Assembly (NCBI GenBank): GCA_036023115.1
Contig: JAYKKT010000088.1
Coordinates: 1,115,001-1,179,000 of the forward strand
Length of the DNA stretch: 64,000 bases
Origin: Brasenia schreberi
Taxonomy: Eukaryota; Streptophyta; Magnoliopsida; Nymphaeales; Cabombaceae
Direction of reading: 5' to 3'
In this document: positions 34,856 through 46,985 of the stretch, piece by piece
Numbering within the stretch: the stretch's first letter is position 1
How the letters are laid out: each line of letters opens with the position of its first letter
Made by a program: the position numbers and the translations under genes
The notes under the pieces: model-generated
Told to the model about the DNA's origin: nothing
Seen by the model: only the letters and a program-made list of their open reading frames with translations
The model's database searches: none

Positions 34856-37181
34856 GAAACGAGATGAACATTTAATTACTTATAAGAGTGGCTTATCACA
34901 AACACAAATTGATTATTTTATTTGTAGAAAAAAAGATAGAGCGTGTTGTAAAGATTGCAAGGTAATTCCAGGAGAAAGCTTAACCACCCAACATAGACTT
35001 TTAGCTATGGATTTACAAATAAAAAAAATAGACAAAGAAGAAAAGAGTGCATCGAGCTATTAGGACTAAATCGTGGAACCTCAAAAGCGAGAAAGAAGAT
35101 AATATTTAAACAGAAAGTCCTTCAAGGAGATGTTTAAAATTATGTTGGTACACCCTGTGATATGTGGAACAATATGGCTATACATATTAGGAAAGTGGCG
35201 AAAGATGTGTTAGGTGTATCTAAGGGAGGTGTACCGGCACAAAAAGAAGCTTGGTGGTGGAGTGAAGTAGTGCAAAATAAAATAAGGCAAAGAGGGCACG
35301 TTACAAATTACATTATGCTAAGAAAACTACTGAAATTTTAGAAGCTTATAAGAAAGCAAAGAAAGAAGCAAAAAAGGCCATGAGTGAAGCAAAAGCTAAA
35401 TTTTGAGAGGATTTATATAAAAAACTCAACTCAAAAGAGGGTGAAAGAGATATTTTTAGGATAGCTAGGGCTAGAGATAAGAAAACTAAAGATCTTAATT
35501 ATGTTAGATGCATCAAGGACGATAATGAAAAAATTCAGTGGCAAATGATGATATAAGAAATAGATGGAAAAACTATTTTTATAATCTTTTTAATGAAAAT
35601 AAAGATGGTAGTATTAGTTTAGGAGATTTAGCCAAGTCAGAAAAGTATATAAACCACAATTTCTACCGGCGTATTCAAAAGAATAAAGTCAAAGAGGCTC
35701 TTAAACATATGAAGGGTGGTAAATCGGTAGGACCAGATAGATAATATTCCTACAGAAGTTTAGAAAATACTAGGAGAAATAGGAATCACTTGGCTCATAA
35801 GACTATTTAATGAAATATGGAAAAATCAAAAGATGCCAGAGGAATTGAGAGCAAGTACACTTATACCCATATACAAGAACAAGGGAGACATTCAAAATTA
35901 TGTAAATTATTGAGGTATCAAGTTAATGAGACATACTATGAAATTGTGGAAAATAATTATCGAATGTAGGTTAAGACAGTATCAAGTACAACAGAGAACC
36001 AATTTGGATTCATGCCAAGCAGATCTACTTTTGACGCGATTCACCTTTTGAGACGTCTTATGGATCATTTTAGAGCAAAAAAGAAAGACCTTCACATGAT
36101 ATTTATTGATCTAGAAAATGCTTATGATAGGGTACCGAGGGAGTTTCTTTGGAGAACTTTAGAAAAAAGAGATATCCCATTGACATACATTAACCTTATA
36201 AGAGACATGTACGATGGTGCAAAAACATATGTGAGGACTCACGAAGGAATGACAAACTTCTTTGAAATTAATATTGGGTTACATCAAGGATCAACTTTAA
36301 GTCCATACTTATTTATAATGGTGATTAATGAGTTAACAAAACATATTCAAGATGAAGTACTTTGGTGTATGTTATTTGCATATGACATTGTATTAGTGGA
36401 GGAGTCTAAGGAAAAAGTCAATAGAAAATTGGAACTATGGAGAGAAACATTAGAAAGCAAAGGCCTCCGACTTAGTAGAACAAAGACAAAATATATTGAA
36501 TGTAAGTTTGATCATTTGGTTACTTCAGAGGACATAGAAATTAAAATTGGCACACATTGCATCCCCAAAAAGAAAGTTTTAAATACTTAGGGTCAATTAT
36601 TCAGAGTGATGGAAGAATTAATGGAGATGTTATGTATAGAATTAATGATGGTTGGTTAAAATGGAGAGGAGCATCAGGTATTCTTTGTGATAAGAAGATA
36701 CCATTAAAGTTAAAAGGTAAATATTATGGAGCAGCAATTAGGCCTACCATATTTTATGGTTCTAAGTGTTGGGCAGTTAATCATCAACATGTACAAAAGA
36801 TGTCTGTGACAGAAATGAAGATGTTGAGATGGATGAGTGGTAATACAAGAAAAAGACCATATACATAATGAGGTTATTAGAAACAAATTAGGAGTGGCAC
36901 CAATAGAGGATAAAATGAGAGAATATCGTTTAAGATGGTTTGGACATATAGAAAGAAGATCAAAAGAAGAACATGCAAGAAGGTTAGAAAAACTAAATTT
37001 GGAAAGTATTAAAAGAGGTAGAGGATGACCACAAAAGTGTTGGAAAGAAACAATAAAGAATGATCTAGCTTATTGTGAGTTAACTGCTAACATGGCACAC
37101 GATAGGGATATGTGGAAACAAAGAATCCATGTAGCCGACCCCGTCTAGTATGGAAAATGGCTTAGTTGTTGTTGTTGTTGT
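34856..37181 (+). mobile_element. RTE-type LINE, 5'-truncated, with 18-bp target-site duplication
   Basis: 2326 bp between identical 18-bp flanks. It begins in the C-terminal part of the endonuclease (YKSGLSQTQIDYFICRKKDR), passes a Lys-rich linker, and enters the RT. RT motifs: [24 protein letters not shown] and, as at 5419, LFAYDIV in place of FADD (near 36378-36398). The C-terminal part has [13 protein letters not shown] and [14 protein letters not shown], then GRG followed by a TGA at 37026, the 3' UTR and a (GTT)n tail at 37164-37180. Frames are broken in several places. The insertion lies about 110 bp upstream of the EF-2 ATG exon. Confidence 0.95.
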
Positions 37182-37199
37182 ATAGCAGAAATGGAGAAA
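37182..37199 (+). repeat. Target-site duplication of RTE insertion, right copy
   Basis: Exact copy of 34838-34855, directly after the (GTT)n tail. Confidence 0.9.
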
Positions 37200-38048
37200 A
37201 AAAGCCTCAAATTTATTTGTGGAGAAATTACACCAATACTTTCAGACAATGGAGGCAGACCTATATTAAAAGATATCTAGCTTTTACAGATAAAGATCTA
37301 GATGGCAAACCTACAGTAATAGATGCCCGGTACTTGTGGAGGGAAGTCCAATCTATCAAATCTGGGAAACATGCTGCTCTAGGCAACTGATATTAACCGT
37401 GGCATATGGAGTCCTCTCATTCTTTTCCTTTTAACCTTTACCATCTGATCAACTTTTCCAGTATGGTACAAACAGACTAATCATCGGGATCTATAGTGAG
37501 TGTTATGCACAACAATACTTCAGATAAACAAAACAGCAGCATTCCTAAAATTTCTCAAAAGTGTAAATTGACAACAGGAAAAGACCATTCAGCCCAGTAA
37601 ATAATCCTCTCTGATTCCCTAACAACTTTGTTCATTCATCACACTCAACCTACTTCATATCAGAGTGCTTGCATCCATTGTGGATGTGGAAACAAGAGAG
37701 ACCTTGGTCTGCTAAATTCTCTAATAGCATCAATATCAACTATTACCAGTAACATATATGCTTCCTCTTACTACCCATCCACCCTTACGAATATCCACAA
37801 ACACCATACATCAAGCCCCCTTGCCAAGGATCATCTCAGAAGGTATTCACATCAGTCATTCAACTCAGGCCCAGAGTACCATCTTATAACAATAGCATCA
37901 AATGTACAACCTTAGACAGATACTGTACCAATAAAAGCTTGTTTCTAGATTCATCTGAGGCAATTATAAGTCTAAAATTTCTATAAACTTTTTTTGGACA
38001 AGCAGATAAATGTAATTGATAAGAAAGCAATAGTTAAACATGTGGGGG

Positions 38049-38108
<60 letters not shown>

Positions 38109-39009
38109 ATAAGAAAACAATAGGAAAGAGAATTGGTATACATAGACTTTAAATAATAGGATAATCACAAGTATGCATCTCATCATGATAGGATCCAAAT
38201 CAGCATAACCACACAGACAAGCCGGTGAATTCACGCCATTTATGCACAGCACGAGAGCGCAATCGTAATTGTTGACGGAATTGTAAGTACTCAATAAAAA
38301 GGCATTAACAAATCACGGAGTACACCAAAAACAACTTGAAACAAGCAGACTGTTAAGACCCCACCTCGGTGAACATAGCATTCAAAATACATCCATAGCC
38401 ATCTATATAGACCCCACAAGTTACATCTACTCGCAGCTAAAAGTTTGATTTTTTGTCAAGCTCAGAGGGACTAACAGGGTGAAAACGCTACAAAAGTAAC
38501 CGTATTTGCCATCCATACTCAAACGCGCACATCTACACCGAAGAGGAAGCTTTTACTAAGCTTGTTCAATTCTGGACCAGTGTAATAACTTGCAGTACAT
38601 CAAATGATCACGAGTGAAGACCGAAGGCTTAAGAAGCGGTCATCCAAGTAGAAACTATTAAGCAAAATGAGGCAGCCTGATTGTAGATGACAAAGATAAA
38701 ATGACGATTCACGGCAAATCTTACGAATTTCCAGATATCCATCAAAATATAGAAGATGATTTCTACATGAAGAACAGAAGACAGCAATCTGAACCAAAAT
38801 TCTTATCATAAAATAACAAAAATAGGTACGAAAAGAAGGTCGAACCATAATTTCCAGATATCCGTCAATCTAAACCAAAATAAATTCTAAATAGATTATG
38901 AACGTCGTCCCCTTAGATCGCAAGACAGAATGACCAACCATCAAGCAATAATTCTTCCACATAAAAGCGTTACGGAAACGATTTTCTTGCAGAAATTAGT
39001 GAAAAAATA
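37200..39009. other. No gene recognised; possible leader intron of the EF-2 relic
   Basis: Continuous with the DNA left of the RTE insertion. It holds a (TG)n(TA)n microsatellite at 38051-38105. No coding exons were recognised. Confidence 0.4.
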
Positions 39010-39090
39010 TAGTACCTTCGAGTGTCCCTCTAGAGATAAGAGAGACCGACAGAGACACAGAGAGAAGAAGATCTGACTGATGCTGAATGA
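39010..39090 (-). other. Possible 5'-UTR exon of the EF-2 relic
   Basis: The minus strand is CT-rich (TCTTCTCTCTGTGTCTCTG) and ends ACACTCGAAG|GTACTAT, a good donor. Plant EF-2 genes commonly have a leader intron before the ATG exon. If this is the leader exon, the intron is about 4.3 kb, 2.3 kb of it being the RTE insertion. The link is inference. Confidence 0.3.
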
Positions 39091-40954
39091 TGTGTGTGCC
39101 CATTAAGCTATCTGACTGGAATGCCCCTTTTCCGGTGCTTGTCGACCGCTTGGTACTGAAGTAGCGTTTATCCTTGCCGTTTTTCTCAAAATAACCTTAA
39201 TTATTTTGAGTAATTATGAAAATACTTTTCTCAAAATGGCCCACTATAATTACTAAAATACCTTTAACAGGTGGTCGTTCTTCCTAATTCTTACATTGCA
39301 ATGCCTTAGTTCTTATTTTTTTATTTTTTCATATATTTCTTGATTCTTTCTTTCTTCTTGATTCTCATGGTTGTTTTGTATTGAGTTGTGTCTCTTCTTA
39401 ATATTTATTTATTTTTTAGTTTCATTTTTCTTATTTTTTATTTTGTTATTTTTTCTAATGAAATTCATAAAAATATGCATTGAGTTATGAAAAAGGCAAC
39501 AACACTAAGTGACACCTTCGTTATCGAAGCAAATAGATTCAGCCATATATACCTTTACTAGAATTGGATGTGGGAAGAGAGATTTGGTGAGAAAGAAGAA
39601 ATAAATGGTGGAATCTAACTTTGGTATTTAATAAGAAATAGAGGTGTATAGATAGTAAAAAAAGGGATATAGATAGTAATGCCATCACTAAAGCTTGTCA
39701 AGAACAATGCTGAAGGGGGCACGAAAACAGCGGTCCAATCAAACTTAACTCATACTAGATTCTTGAGGTTTTTCTTTCTTTTTTTTTCGTAAGGAGGGAC
39801 CTAATGGACAAGATCGGCTTAGAACCAGATGAAATTAAACCGGGTCAAAAATCAATCAATCCAGACTCAAAACTAGAGACCACCCAGTTTGATTGCAGTA
39901 TATATGTGTATGTATGCAAGTGGGTTTGGCGCCTATCAGACTGCATAGTTACATTGTCCATTGTTATGCTGGACTTGGCTAATGTATCATCTACTTGATT
40001 GCTTCTACGCTGGATATATACTGGTGAATCCTCTACTTCAAGCCAGACTCAATAGTGCTTCCAGCTTCGACCATCACAACTAAACACCAACCAATATTAT
40101 AAGTAAATCCAAGTATCCACCTACCAACGGAATCTCATAGAACACTTCTAGAACCAGCAACTCTCGGATTACCTCAATTAGCTCCATCACAAATTAAGTT
40201 TAACCCATCGTTCGATCGTTGGTAGAGATTTGAATCAATTATACCTTTGAATTTGTATTTGATGCATATGAATATATTAAATGCAAAGTGACTTAAATTC
40301 CTATAGTCGATCTTAAAGATCAAATGGTAAAAATATTTGTAGAAAATTATGTACTAAAACGCATTATGCAGTTAAGATCCCCCCTCTCTCTCTCTATATA
40401 TATATATAGAGAGAGAAATGCTAGACATTATCTCATATGAAACTCTATTAGATGATTTGTGCGATTGCACGTAAATCGAATTGCTCATCAATATGGGATT
40501 CAAGACTATTTAATTTACATGTCTAACAACTATATATATATATATCAAAGAGTCGACAAGATTTGAGTTCATGCCCATGTATACCAGAACTGTTGAAGTG
40601 TTACAGAAGAAGACGGCACTTATGACACTTCTTTTAATACCTTGTATCTCTCGGCTAGGGATTGATTGGATGGATTGTGTCCTGAGCACGGGCTTCTTAG
40701 GGACAATACTGGTTACATGGTAGGGCACTTTGTTGAAAGCCAAAACTCTCACGAAGGAAGCCTCTACTAAATGTCTGCCAAAGAATTTAAGAGATCGGAC
40801 CCAGCCTTAGCCACTCCTCAAGGCGTTTACTCTACCCTGAAGCGATTGTTCAGACACTTGAACGCGTTCGATCTTCCGACCATCTGCTTATCCTCATTGA
40901 TCTTCTTGTTAAACAACAGTCTGATGGACGTTATCCTTTCATATTTGAGCTAGC
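39091..40954. other. Intergenic spacer
   Basis: No gene recognised. It includes a palindromic microsatellite at about 40383-40417 ((CT)n(TA)n(GA)n, arms about 15 bp) and a short (TA)n run near 40532-40546. Confidence 0.45.
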
Positions 40955-41180
40955 ATGGACAGTTCATGAGCATTATCAAGAGTTGATCAAACAAACCTGG
41001 AATGCCGATGTAGAATGCCCACATAACTTGAGAAGAATAAGAGAAGCACTCCATCAATGGAATACGCAGGTTTTTTGAAACATTCGTAGAAGAAAACGAA
41101 CATCCCTACCCTCTCATTAGAAGCTTCTTTGTAAATACCAAAAGGCATCTTGGATGCCTAAGACTATGCTAACACAACCG
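40955..41180 (+). mobile_element. L1-type LINE relic (ORF2 linker region)
   Basis: Decayed translation EHYQELIKQTWNADVECPHN, LRRIREALHQWNTQVF and NIRRRK resembles the segment between endonuclease and RT in plant L1 elements (a W...LK.WN..FGNI..+K pattern). It is short and full of lesions, so only the class is suggested. Confidence 0.5.
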
Positions 41181-42683
41181 TTAGCACCAAAGTTCATTCA
41201 TCAGGGACTTCGTCAATAGAAAATCTATCATGGAAATTCAATTATCAAAAATTTTATGATCTTGTATACCCATGGCCATGGATCCACCCCCTGAACTGAG
41301 TAAGATACTCGAGAAAAAGCTCGCCGTGCACATCTGCTGCAAGGATCTCGACTTTGGGAGTGCCAACAGGATCTATAACAATTCTGAAAGACTGAATTGC
41401 AGGCATGTGATCTAGAGAGCCCACCGGCGAGATTCTCACATTGGTTTGCTCCTTCCTTTATTCAATCTTGTCTGCTAGAGTTCTACTTGTTGACTACCCA
41501 GACTGGAGTGAGGCCTTCTCTTAGCCATTTCTGGGCTCAACCGTCCTACACCCTCTAACAGCCAACCTGAACCAAGTGCTTGGGCATAGATATAACCTTT
41601 TAGCTGGCTTGGCACCGGAAAGCCCAGTACTAAACCTGAAATCTGCAATGCTACCACAGTGCACTTCTCTGCCGATCACACCACTCCTTGGAGGAGTATG
41701 AGTCTTTTACATGCTGGACGGGCGATGGAAGGATCAGAAACATTGGAGTCCTCATAGAGTTCATATAATTCAGAATATGCTACCAACATCATGATTTGCA
41801 TGAAGATAGGAAGATTATATTGCCTGAAAGATTTGAAAGGAGAAACCAAAGATGGGAGAACTCAACTGTTTATGTTGCAGTGGCCGACCGAGCCATATAG
41901 AAGAGATAAAGAAGACGACATAAGGAGGCAGGGTTAGGAGGTGCATTCAGACACACGATAGAAAGGCAATAGAAAATGAAGTTCTTGAAATGTGGGGGTT
42001 GAACATGAGCCATGTATTGATCACAATCAGGGAATCCACCTTCAGCTACGTCTCGACTTGTTTGAGTGGTGTGGTTCTATACTTTGTGGACAATAAAGGT
42101 GGTGGAAATTGCACTTTTGGGAATGGGCTCAAGCCTTGATTGTACTTTCTTTCCAGGACACAATTCATAACTGTGGTCGAGTGGAATTTTTTTATTTTTA
42201 TAGGGAAGAGAGTTGTTCATGATTAAAGTTGTGAACACTTTGGTATTGATCTTGGCACGCTCATAGGTTGTGATACTATGATTATTTAAAGACTGAAGCT
42301 CTTGCATGCGTTTAGCACAACAGCAGGGTGCTCTGTCCATCGCTGTTGGTGAAGAGTTCGACTCCCACATGGTGCATGTTTGGGTGTGTTGGGCTTAAGC
42401 CTCTTGTAACCAAGAAAAAAAGACTGAAGCTCTTCAGGTTGTCAACCATGTATGCCAGCCTCTTGTACACATCCTCTTCTTCATTTGACTATATATATAT
42501 AAAATATGTGAGTGTGAGTGTATATATGTATAAGTATACATATATACATACATATAAATATATATATACACACACAGGCTCGCACACATCCTTACCTCAT
42601 CTATCCCTGAGAATAGAACTCTCTCTCTCTCTGACATTAACGGGTTCAACTTGTGCAGAAACAGACCTAAATTAGACCCAAGT
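41181..42683. other. Unidentified DNA, possibly decayed transposon
   Basis: Moderately open frames on both strands in 41250-42120 suggest an old coding element, but I could not assign any. A short (TA)n/(TG)n region lies at 42490-42575 and a (CT)n run at 42620-42634. Confidence 0.35.
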
Positions 42684-42772
42684 TCTACAAATTATGATAG
42701 GTCTGTATGAAAACAAAAAAATCTATGTAGCCTACCCCATCTAATATGAGAAAAGTCTTAATTGTTGTTGCT
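42684..42772 (+). mobile_element. RTE-tail repeat fragment, copy C
   Basis: Reads gttctacaaattatgatagg, then tctatgtagcctaccccat and a tail ending attgttgttg. The segment before the tail (ttctacaaattatgatagg) matches the composite element at 46758-46985 rather than the RTE ORF copies. Confidence 0.7.
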
Positions 42773-42904
42773 GCATCAAGGTGCATTTCATGGAAGTCAT
42801 TATTAAAGAATCCTAACCACATCGACGCTAGAACCAATTATTATGAAATAAGGCATAATAATTATCATTATACAATCTTGAGGACTTGGGCCGATCCATA
42901 CTAA

Positions 42905-42965
42905 AGAGATCCAAACGCCAAGGCCCGCTGCCGTTGAGCTAACGCTCTGGGTGCAAATATGCACC
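42905..42965 (-). repeat. tRNA-derived SINE-like head
   Basis: Minus strand GCACCCAGAGCGTTAGCTCA followed by ACGGCAGCGGGCC. Same 5' head as the elements at 31026-31140 and 32445-32555; no clear box B follows. Confidence 0.45.
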
Positions 42966-44218
42966 GAGATTTTGAAAACTCGTGGTTCACGGTAAGGCCA
43001 AGGCAAAAACGGCACGGCAGTAAATGGGAGTGTCAGAAGGCATGCCATCCCACTAAATGAAGCATCCATTTGTCCGATGCTTCATTCTGCCGTCATAGCA
43101 GTGGCCACCTCTTTCTCTCGCTGGCACGCACCCATTGGCCTTTTATTCTTTACCAGCAAAAACCATGCAAAGAATAATGCTCCCGGAAGGAAGCAGAAGA
43201 AACCCACAAAAAACGGTGAAACACCAACACTGCGCCTGGACTCGAGCAAAATCTGTTGTTGTTGATAGCTCCTATCAATAACAAATACCGATATCAAAGG
43301 TTTGAAGAGAAATCAAGAGGTTGGTGGAGATGGGATCATCTTCTGCGCATGGAAGCTATGATTTCTCGTTCAAGATTTTGTTGATTGGTGACTCAGGAGT
43401 CGGTAAAAGCAGCCTCCTCCTGAGCTTCTCCAATCATTCATTGGAGCCTCTGGCTCCCACCATCGGTACATTTCTGTCTCAAGTTCCTTTTTCGGACAGC
43501 ATTTTGACTTATTTCTGGTTAAGTTTGACTGAATGTGGCTTTAATGGGAAATATGAAAAGACGGTGATCTCTTTGTGAAAGACCTAAACTGAATAATTGC
43601 TGAGAATGACTGTTTCTTATATGGTGGACGGAATATGGGTATTGTGTAGTTGATTTACTTTGTTACGTTTGTCTTTGTCTTTTATGTTTAACCATTTCAT
43701 ACAGCATGTTTGGATTCTTGCTTTTGAGCGACGGTTTCCTCCTTTGCTTATATGTATCATGCACACAGAAATAGTGAATTAGATTCTAAAATAGTTTTCG
43801 AGGGAAAGAGTGTGAGCTTCTCAATACATTTGCCTTAAAGACGGAACAAACACGATTTGGGCGTGCGTGTTTAGGTAGTTGTCATACGATTGTGCTGACT
43901 GCTTAGTGTGGATTCTTTAGAGCCCCATTGTTCAATGATTCCAGTGAAAATGAGGCAAGGTTTGGTGCTACAGCTTTTTGAGAGTCTTGCGTTTCACATT
44001 TGTCGAGATTTTACGATGCATGCGAAACACATTAATCTTTAAGTGTCACGGCCATTCATAGACATCACACTTGCTATTATGAAACTGAAAATAGAGCCAT
44101 CAAGAGGCGCGGTGCAATGGCTAGAGATAAGTTTTTTTTTTTTTTTTAATTTGATTGCTGAGGGCACTATGGTGTATGTTGGTAGGGTCAGCTTGCCAAA
44201 AAGAAAGAAATGACTCTA

Positions 44219-44647
44219 TGTAAAGCCGAGAGGTTGGCCATTCTTGGCATACTCATCTATGAAAAACGACTAGACCAACTGTCTAATTGCTTTTTGTGTA
44301 GTGGTTACTGAAACTGATAGATAAGGGCTCCATAATGGAAAACCCAATCATGGAATCCGAAGAAGATGAAGCTAGACGCTGCTCTATAAATTCGGAAGAC
44401 TGCAGTGAACATGAAAAGAAAAACGAAAACAAGAAATTTCAAAAGAAAACCTCTATGTGAAATCTGGTTGTGAGAAACCGAAAACATAACTCTATCTCAT
44501 CAATACATTCACATCCCAAACGGTTCGCTTTCTCAACCGATTCTCTTCTCTCTGTGAAGAAAAGCTTACAAACATCCACAGTTCTTCAAGAGGACATCCG
44601 CTGTGTGAACAAGGAATGAGGCAAGGTATGAAGGAAAGTCACCCTCA
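44219..44647 (+). repeat. Left LTR of the old copia element
   Basis: About 429 bp, aligning along its length with 47554-47986 (shared gataagggctccataatgga, aagaaatt, catcccaaacggttc, tcaaccgattctcttctct). By eye divergence is well over 10%, so the insertion is old. Begins TGTAAAGCC and ends CTCA. Confidence 0.85.
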
Positions 44648-44804
44648 TTGATATTAGGGCCTATTCATGTGAAAAAAGAGAGGTATGCTTGTTAGTTTTC
44701 TTTGAAACTGGGAAAAAAAGGAAAAGAGAGAGAACATGTGTTTGCTAGAAAAATCAGGTCAAGTAGCCTTTTGGAAACCACAAATAGTGGCCTAAAACAA
44801 GCGG

Positions 44805-44988
44805 CACAAAATAAGAGTCGGTCAAAAGGCCGTCGGCCAAAGGGGAGCCCTATAGAGGCCGAAAGGCCAATGGTCGCCAGCCATCGGTCGGATGGAGGGC
44901 ACAAAATAAGAGTTGGCCATCGGCCAAAGGGGAGCCCTATAGAGGCCGAAAGGCCAACGGTCGCCAGCCGTCGGTCGGAAGGAGGCCC
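44805..44988 (+). repeat. 95-bp tandem repeat, two copies, GC-rich
   Basis: Units 44805-44899 and 44900-44988 share cacaaaataagag, ggccaaaggggagccctata, gaggccgaaaggcca, ggtcgccagcc and tcggtcgga. The repeat keeps one reading frame (RPKGSPIEAERP twice). It is much more GC-rich than its surroundings and sits just inside the copia element. Confidence 0.85.
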
Positions 44989-45029
44989 TTAGAAGCCAAA
45001 GGCCTATAAAATGACATCCTTAAAAATGA

Positions 45030-46730
45030 TGATAAGTATGTTAACAATTTAGTAGATTTAGATAAATCATCATTTGAACTCATAGGTTATCTTCCTTATC
45101 AAATCAAAACTTTAAGTGGATATGAAAGATTTGAGGTCACACCGTCCTACTCAAAGGATTATTACACTTAACTTGTAGAGAAAGTGTGCAATTCAGTGGA
45201 TTTAGATGAGTTGACCGATAACCTAATGTATCGGCAGACTATTGACTTGTTTGAATCAACAGACTGGGAAAAAGCTATGGATGAGGAAATTGAATCCATT
45301 AAGAAAATTCAAATATGTGAATTGACTAATTTGCCAAAAAGAAGGAAAGTCATAGGCTTTAAATGGGTTCTAAAAAAGAAATATAAGGTCGATGAGTCTA
45401 TCAACAAGTTTAAGGCGAGGTTGGTTGCAAAATAAAAAGAAGGGATAAATTATGTTGAGATATATTATCCCGTTGCAAAATTTCTATCTATAAGGATAAT
45501 CTTGGTAATTTAAGCATATTATGATTTAATTGCAAATACTTTTTTTCTAAATGGAGATTTAGATGAAATCATATATATGCAATAGCCCGAAGGATATAGA
45601 TTTAAAGGCTAAGACGATAAAGTATATAGGTTGAAAAAATCTCTATATGGCCTTAAACCGTTACCTCGTTAATAATATTTGACTTTCCAAAATACCATTC
45701 TAAAACTTGAGTTTGTAGCTAATGAATTTGGTCATTGTGTGTATGTCTGGAACAATGGGATCATTATATGTAGATGACATATTATTGATCGGGAATGACA
45801 ATGAGATGATTTTGAAAACCAAGTCATGGTTAAACTCAATGTTTGAAATCAAGGATATGGGGAAGCATCCTATATCCTGGGTATAAAGATTTCTCGAGAC
45901 ATAGAATCTAAACTCCTATGCCTAAGTGAAGAGAGATATATCTATTATATCTTCAAGAAGTTTAAAATGGGTGAATGAAAGTCTAAATCTACACTTGTTG
46001 CGAAAGGGGTCAAATTGAGTAAGGCTAATTGTTCCGGTGAAAGAGACGATAAACCTAATGTTCCTTATGCACAAGTTATGGGAAGCTTAATGTATGTTAT
46101 GTTATGTATAAGACCTCATATAAGCTTTACTGTTGGTCTTGTAAATAAATATCAAAATAATCCTAGTTGGTAGGCTGGTAGCACTGGATAGCTGCGAAAA
46201 GTATTCTAAGATATCGTAAAGGAATAAAAGACTTGAAATTGTGTTTTCAAGCAGATAACTGAAAATGATAGGATACTTAGATGCTGACATTGTTTGGAAG
46301 CAAAGATGATAACAAATCAATTTCGGGACAAATATTCTTATTTGGAGGTGGAGTTGTTTATTAGGTACGTAAGAAATAGGGTTGAATAGCGTTGCATACA
46401 CAGGAGACTGAGTATGTAGCTTGTTGTATGACTGCAACTAGTATCGTTTGGATAAGCCGCATCATACGTGATCTGAAGCTAGATATAGCCAATGAGTCAG
46501 TTGTCGTGACAATGCAACAATTACTCTTATCAAGAGCGGAGTTGATAACTCCAAAAGCAAGTATATAATGGTTAAATACCACTATGTTCATGATATGGTT
46601 ATAAGAAAAGAAATATCCATCTCATATATGCCAACTGATTATGTTAGTAGACCCCTTAACTAAAGGAATAACAAAAGATCTTTTTTCAAAATATGTTATA
46701 AACATGGGTTTGAGATATGTTTGATTGTTG
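45030..46730 (+). pseudogene. Decayed copia RT-RNase H
   Basis: Segments with many stops: DWEKAMDEEIESI, NLPKRRKVIGFKWVLKKKYK, FKARLVAK, KVYRLKKSLYGLKPLPR, LGIKISRDIESKLLCLSEER, GSLMYVMLCIRPHISF, and the terminal DPLTKGITKDLF. The catalytic YVDD box is damaged near 45770. This wording differs from the copia at 1-4249, so it is another lineage. Confidence 0.88.
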
Positions 46731-46757
46731 TGTAGGTAAGAAACATACGAGTAATGA

Positions 46758-46985
46758 TCGTAACAACAACAACAACTATGCCTTTTTTCATACTAGATGG
46801 GGTCGGCTACATGGATTCTTTATTTCCATAGAGTCCTATCATAATTTGTAGAATCCATGGTAAATAAGTCTAAAAGTTTTACATTGGTTATCAAAAGCCT
46901 AACGCGACCCTCCTATTTTATCTGGGCTTGGGACCGACCATGCAAGGGTGATCCCTTATATGAGCATAGTTATCAAGATTTAGAA
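46758..46985 (-). mobile_element. Composite short element with RTE 3' tail, copy B
   Basis: Minus strand: AACTATGCTCATATAAGGGA, CCTTGCATGGTCGGTCCCAA, AGGAGGGTCGCGTTAGG, GGATTCTACAAATTATGATAGG, then AAGAATCCATGTAGCCGACC and a (GTT)n tail. Same body as copy A at 29951-30160. It lies inside the old copia element. Confidence 0.78.

Noticed and set aside
41250..42120. Gene on either strand from several 60-97 codon frames
   Set aside because: No recognisable domain, no consistent exon chain; probably old transposon DNA, which could not be proven.
43321..43329. RABC start three codons upstream
   Set aside because: The codon is TTG; the conserved MGSSS start is the ATG at 43330.
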